In this document: one piece after another, positions 60,357 to 64,000 of the stretch | Numbering within the stretch: the first letter of the stretch is position 1 | How the letters are laid out: each line of letters begins with the position of its first letter | Assembly (NCBI GenBank): GCA_029228645.1 | Contig: JAPTHR010000007.1 | Span: forward strand, 111,533 to 175,532 | Reading direction: 5' to 3' | DNA: 64,000 nt | Source of the DNA: Gammaproteobacteria bacterium Milos-ODIII6 | Lineage (GTDB): Bacteria > Pseudomonadota > Gammaproteobacteria > Chromatiales > Chromatiaceae | Notes under the pieces: generated by a model | Seen by the model: only the letters and a program-made list of their open reading frames with translations | What the model was told of the DNA's origin: nothing | The model's database searches: none | Made by a program: the position numbers and the translations under genes

Positions 60357-60680
60357 TCAGCGCTCCAGCAACGCCAGTTTGTCTGGCTTGCCATTCCACT
60401 CATCGGCGTCCTCAGGCGCCGCTTTCTTTTGTGTGATTACCGGCCACTGCGCGGCCAGTTCCGCGTTGAGCGCGAGAAACGGTGCCTGCTCGTGTGGCAG
60501 GTCGTCCTCCGCCACGATCGCCTCTGCGGGGCACTCGGGTTCACACAAGGCGCAGTCGATGCATTCCTCCGGGTCGATCACCAGGAAATTGGGGCCTTCA
60601 TGGAAGCAGTCGACCGGGCAGACGTCGACGCAGTCGGTGTATTTGCACTTGATGCAGTTTTCCAACACCACGTAGGTCAT
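60357..60680 (-). CDS. fdxA: 7Fe-type ferredoxin FdxA
   Basis: The 107-residue ferredoxin starts at ATG 60680 with GAGGAGG upstream. Cysteines in [20 protein letters not shown] (residues ~9-28) and [12 protein letters not shown] (~40-51) give a [3Fe-4S] and a [4Fe-4S] cluster of the Azotobacter FdI / FdxA type. The acidic C-terminal extension is typical. It lies 44 bp after mutS on the same strand, the common mutS-fdxA order. The partner oxidoreductase is unknown. Confidence 0.94.
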   Translation of the reverse strand: MTYVVLENCIKCKYTDCVDVCPVDCFHEGPNFLVIDPEECIDCALCEPECPAEAIVAEDDLPHEQAPFLALNAELAAQWPVITQKKAAPEDADEWNGKPDKLALLER

Positions 60681-60724
60681 CGGCGGATCCTCCTCACTTG
60701 CAGTGCAACGGAGCGCAACCGACG

Positions 60725-63298
60725 TCAATCGACGCTGCGCTGTGATGCCGTTTTCAAACGATAGATCAAATCCAGGGCCTGGCGCGGACTGAGCTCATCC
60801 GGTTCGGTGGTCTCGAGTATCTCCGTCACCGGATCAGGCTCTGGTGTGCACGGTTCGGCGAACAGGGGCAGTTGATCAGCTGCGCTGTCAGCATGCCGCG
60901 CCGCCTGTTGTTCCAATTCCCGCAAACGCTCACGCGCGCGGCGGATGACTGCTCGGGGCACCCCGGCCAATGCCGCCACCTGCAGACCATAACTCTGGTT
61001 CGCCGGACCCTCCTTGACCGCGTGCAGAAAAACGATGCTGTCGCCGTGCTCGACCGCATCCAGATGCACATTGGCGATGCCGGTCTGTTCCTCCGGCAGG
61101 GTGGTCAGTTCGAAGTAGTGGGTGGCAAACAGGGTGAGGGCGCCGATCGGTCCAGCCAGTTCCAGGGCGCATGCCCAGGCGAGCGAAAGGCCGTCAAAGG
61201 TGCTGGTGCCGCGCCCGATCTCGTCCATCAGGACCAGGGAATGGGCGCTCGCGTTGTGCAGGATGTTGGCGGTCTCCTCCATTTCGACCATGAAGGTGGA
61301 ACGCCCGCCAGCGAGATCGTCCGAGGCGCCGATGCGCGAAAAAACCCGGTCGATCGGCCCCAGGACGGCGCCTTCCGCCGGCACATAGCTGCCGGCATAG
61401 GCCAGAATCACGATCAATGCCGTCTGGCGCATATAGGTCGATTTACCGCCCATGTTCGGGCCGGTGATGATCAGCATGCGACGCTCCGGGTCCAGCTGCG
61501 CATCGTTCGCCACGAACGGGGTGTCGCTGACCCGTTCCACCACCGGGTGCCGCCCGGCGGTGATAGCGATACCCGGCTCGGCGCGGAAGCTCGGACGCGA
61601 GAGGTCCAGCTCGAGAGCCTGCTGGGCGAGATTGTTGAGCACGTCCAGCGCGGCGATACCACCGGCGCACCGTTGCAAGGGAGCGAGCTGTTGCTGCAGA
61701 CGCCCGATCAGTTGCTCGTAGAGTGCCTTCTCACGCGCCAGGGAACGCTCGCGCGCGGACAGAACCTGGTCCTCGAACTTTTTCAGTTCGGGCGTGATGA
61801 AGCGTTCCGCGCCTTTGAGTGTCTGGCGGCGCACGTACTCATCGGGCGCATCCGCGGCGCGTGTCTTGCTGATCTCGATGTAATAACCGTGCACCCGGTT
61901 GTAGCTGACCTTGAGCGTTTCGATGCCGGTGCGCTCGCGCTCGCGGGTTTCGAGATCAAGCAGGAACTGGTCCGCGTTCTGCGACAGGCCGCGCAGCTCG
62001 TCCAGTTCCGCATCGTAGCCTTCGGCGAGTACCCCGCCATCGCGGATCACGACCGGCGGGTTCTCGACCACGGCCTTGAGCAAGAGCTCGTATATCTCCG
62101 GGTGCTGACCGATCTCTTCGGCCAGCTGCTGCAGCAACGGCTCCTGCAGCTCCTGCAGTTGCGCCTGCAGGGTGGGCAGCAGGGCAAGCGCATCCCGCAG
62201 CAGCGCCAGGTCGCGCGGGCGGGCGCTGCCGAGAGCGACCCGCGCCAGGACCCGTTCCACGTCCCCGATGCCCGCCAGGGTCTCAGCCAGCTGGCTGCTC
62301 GCGTGTTGCTCGAGCAGGCAGGCAATCGCTGTATGCCGCGCGGTCACCTTTGCCTGGTCACGCAATGGACTATTGATCCAGCGACGCAGCAGGCGGCTGC
62401 CCATCGCAGTACGGCAGCCGTCCAGCAGGCCGGCGAGGGAATGCGTTTTTTTACCGGATGCCGCGTGATCGAGCTCCAGGTTCCGGCGGGTCGCGGCATC
62501 GATGATGATGGCCGAATCGCGTTGCTCCAGGCCGATCGCGGTGATATGTGGCAGCGCCCGCTGCTGGGTTTCGCCCACGTAGTGCAACAGGGCGCCCGCG
62601 GCGGTAACCGCGAGCGGGTGGTCGCGCAGTCCGAAACCGCCGAGGTCGCGGGTGTCGAACTGGCGGCAGAGCAGTCGTTCCGAGGCATCCAGGTCGAAGT
62701 GCCACGCGGGCCGCCGGGTGATCCCGCCGTCGAACCAGGGATTGGGGTCGAGCCCGATATCCTCCGGCAGCAGCAGTTCGGCCGGCTGCAGGCGTTGCAG
62801 CTCGCCAGCCAGCGCCTCGAGCGTGTCCAGTTCCTGCACGCTGAAGCGGCCGCCGGTCAGGTCCAGCCAGGCGAGTGCAAAGTGGCCATTGGCCTGATAC
62901 AACGCCGCCAGCAGGTTATCGCGGCGCTCGTCCATGAGCGCCTCGTCCGATACCGTGCCCGGGGTGACGATACGCATCACTTTGCGCTCAACCGGCCCCT
63001 TGCTGGTCGCGGGATCGCCAACCTGCTCGCAGATCGCGACCGACTCGCCGAGTTTGACCAGCTTGGCCAGATAGCCCTCCGCCGCATGGTAGGGCACGCC
63101 CGCCATCGGGATGGGAGCGCCCCCGGACTTGCCGCGATGCGTCAGGGTGATGTCCAGCAGATGGGCCGCCTTCTGCGCATCCTGGTAGAAAAGCTCGTAG
63201 AAGTCGCCCATCCGGTAGAACACCAGCCGATCCGGGTGCTCGGCCTTGATGCGCAAATACTGCTGCATCACGGGGGTGTGCTTAACTTCCTGATTCAT
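60725..63298 (-). CDS. mutS: DNA mismatch repair protein MutS
   Basis: The 857-residue protein is full-length MutS. The N-terminal mismatch-recognition Phe-x-Glu is in [17 protein letters not shown] (residues ~25-41). Next come the connector, the lever/clamp region with coiled coils, and the ATPase: [17 protein letters not shown] (Walker A, ~615-631), [27 protein letters not shown] (Walker B) and the ATHYFELT switch (~725). A C-terminal tail with the tetramer-forming [14 protein letters not shown] is present. No clear ribosome site is seen before the ATG. Confidence 0.97.
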   Translation of the reverse strand: MNQEVKHTPVMQQYLRIKAEHPDRLVFYRMGDFYELFYQDAQKAAHLLDITLTHRGKSGGAPIPMAGVPYHAAEGYLAKLVKLGESVAICEQVGDPATSKGPVERKVMRIVTPGTVSDEALMDERRDNLLAALYQANGHFALAWLDLTGGRFSVQELDTLEALAGELQRLQPAELLLPEDIGLDPNPWFDGGITRRPAWHFDLDASERLLCRQFDTRDLGGFGLRDHPLAVTAAGALLHYVGETQQRALPHITAIGLEQRDSAIIIDAATRRNLELDHAASGKKTHSLAGLLDGCRTAMGSRLLRRWINSPLRDQAKVTARHTAIACLLEQHASSQLAETLAGIGDVERVLARVALGSARPRDLALLRDALALLPTLQAQLQELQEPLLQQLAEEIGQHPEIYELLLKAVVENPPVVIRDGGVLAEGYDAELDELRGLSQNADQFLLDLETRERERTGIETLKVSYNRVHGYYIEISKTRAADAPDEYVRRQTLKGAERFITPELKKFEDQVLSARERSLAREKALYEQLIGRLQQQLAPLQRCAGGIAALDVLNNLAQQALELDLSRPSFRAEPGIAITAGRHPVVERVSDTPFVANDAQLDPERRMLIITGPNMGGKSTYMRQTALIVILAYAGSYVPAEGAVLGPIDRVFSRIGASDDLAGGRSTFMVEMEETANILHNASAHSLVLMDEIGRGTSTFDGLSLAWACALELAGPIGALTLFATHYFELTTLPEEQTGIANVHLDAVEHGDSIVFLHAVKEGPANQSYGLQVAALAGVPRAVIRRARERLRELEQQAARHADSAADQLPLFAEPCTPEPDPVTEILETTEPDELSPRQALDLIYRLKTASQRSVD

Positions 63299-63433
63299 CG
63301 ATAGATATTGGGATGGGGCAGTGACTTTTAAGGAACTACGGGCTGTATGTTAAGGAATTCGCTCCCCACGGGCAGCGGTTTCGTCACTATTTCCGGGCCG
63401 ATTTGTCCACGCGGACATAACGTTTCATATTGC

Positions 63434-63483
63434 GAACGGATAAAAGGGGTCGAACGGATCAAAGGGGTCCGATCAAAGGGGTC
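63434..63483 (+). repeat. Tandem repeat of an 18-bp GATCAAAGGGGTC-type unit
   Basis: Two near-identical 18-bp units (GAACGGATAAAAGGGGTC at 63434-63451, GAACGGATCAAAGGGGTC at 63452-63469) are followed by a 14-bp partial unit (63470-63483). It lies between mutS and the IS4-like element. Confidence 0.85.
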
Positions 63484-63489
63484 AGTTTC

Positions 63490-64000
63490 GAATGGCACTA
63501 AGTTAAGCCTCTCCAGCATGCAAATAGGAGCTGTTTTGTTTGGCCTAGAATGAGAAAATCGGGCATGGAAAACAGCTCCTATTACCTGCCCGGATTTCAC
63601 CTCGCCAGCCTTCGTAAAAAGCCTCGCTCAGCACGCGAAAAGCTCGCTGAGGAACATGCGCGGATTCGGCACCATTCGCTCAGCCGACTCGGTGACAGCT
63701 TTGGGTCATTCATTCCGGTGCAGGAGTTGGGCGGAGATACATCCGGCGCCTTCAGTCGTCGGCGCGTGTTCAGCAAAGAGAATACGTTCTGGGCATTCTT
63801 CTCCCAAGTACTGGATGCCGATGGTGGCTGCCAGGAAGCCGTACGCAAAGTGCAGGCGGTTTCGGCGTCACGCGCATTACCGAAGCCCTCGACGTCGACC
63901 TCAGCCTACTGCCAGGCGCGCCGCAAACTCAGTACGGCCACCGTCCCTCATACACAACTGACGCGCCCCACGGACCCCCCTTGCTGACTCTCGGCGGTCG
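63490..64000 (+). mobile_element. Left part of an IS4-like insertion sequence (runs off window or truncated)
   Basis: The element probably begins near AATGGCACTAAGTTAAGCC (63490-63508), a plausible terminal inverted repeat, and holds the start of an IS4-type transposase. The other end is outside the window or deleted, so the repeat cannot be confirmed. Confidence 0.5.
63565..63987 (+). pseudogene. IS4-family transposase, N-terminal fragment
   Basis: The 140-residue reading from ATG 63565 (GAGAAAATCGGGC upstream) shows the N-terminal part of IS4-type transposases. It has a basic head (LRKKPRSAREKLAEEHARI), a helix SKENTFWAFFSQVLDADGGC and STSAYCQARRKL. After ~125 residues similarity ends in HTQLTRPTDPPC and a TGA stop at 63985-63987. 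Full IS4 transposases have around 400 residues and a DDE triad, none of which is present here. Either a frameshift continues beyond the window or the gene is broken. An upstream ATG at 63550 is also in frame. Confidence 0.65.

Noticed and set aside
60872..63304. 810-residue open frame antisense to mutS
   Set aside because: It mirrors the mutS codons, is very rich in Arg, Gly, His and Gln, has no ribosome site and no domain; mutS motifs are complete on the other strand.
1..64000. CRISPR arrays, tRNA and rRNA genes
   Set aside because: No regularly spaced direct repeats and no cloverleaf or rRNA-like sequence was recognised by reading; small RNA genes could be missed without a covariance search.

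Overview
This 64 kb window has the look of a GC-rich gammaproteobacterial chromosome from a sulfur-oxidising lithotroph related to the Chromatiales/Ectothiorhodospiraceae. Three things point there. It carries a complete soeABC operon (cytoplasmic-facing molybdenum sulfite dehydrogenase). It carries a rhd-tusA-dsrE2 sulfur-relay cluster with its own promoter and terminator, divergent from cysG (siroheme). Its housekeeping neighbourhoods are gammaproteobacterial: yoaA-tsaB, gcvR-bcp, xerD-dsbC, mutS-fdxA. The genus call is inference; no rRNA or tRNA gene was found.

Layout. 1-3.9 kb: the end of a TPR protein, a MITE-like element lying on its stop codon, a small nuclease-like protein overlapping a DinG/YoaA-type helicase, and tsaB. 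3.9-6.9 kb (minus): a translationally coupled trio of MotA/TolQ-like channel, MotB-like protein with a long coiled-coil stalk, and COG0523 GTPase. 6.9-13.7 kb: scattered single genes (ferritin-like protein, exported hydrolase, diheme cytochrome c, hexose-6-phosphate mutarotase, exported HExxHxxGxxH protein, DUF3047 protein) separated by unusually long non-coding gaps. 14-19.4 kb: a DamX-like SPOR protein, lpxH, and a ydbH-like gene followed by a lipoprotein with a YdbL domain. 19.4-24.8 kb: cysG, rhd-tusA-dsrE2, a LysR regulator, a small unknown protein and an AI-2E family permease.

24.8-30.2 kb holds a divergent signalling pair: a degenerate GGDEF/EAL response regulator and an RpfC-like hybrid kinase. 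30.2-33.9 kb (minus): galT-like, gcvR, bcp, phoH. 34-42.3 kb: an Ogt/Ada-like methyltransferase, then the whole cytochrome bd module (cydA-cydB-cydX, terminator, cydD-cydC). An FNR/CRP-family gene with an altered cysteine set lies upstream of cydA, which is itself preceded by an FNR-like site. 42.5-47.2 kb: uup and a four-gene run of envelope proteins of unknown function, including two Met-rich, membrane-anchored coiled-coil paralogues. 47.4-52.3 kb: soeABC, with a different palindromic repeat in each intergenic gap. 52.4-64 kb: exported aldo/keto reductase, nucleotide-exchanger-like MFS protein, trhP, DUF3549, ycgN, xerD behind a promoter with three DnaA-box-like 9-mers, dsbC, a PP2C phosphatase, fdxA, mutS, and the truncated start of an IS4-like element.

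How the genes fit together: the sulfur-relay proteins carry sulfane sulfur, SoeABC oxidises sulfite and passes electrons to quinone, and cytochrome bd is a quinol oxidase suited to low oxygen. The best candidates for an undescribed system are the stalked proton-channel/GTPase operon (3861-6879) and the Met-rich coiled-coil envelope cluster beside soeABC (44540-47209). No CRISPR array, prophage or known defence island was seen.
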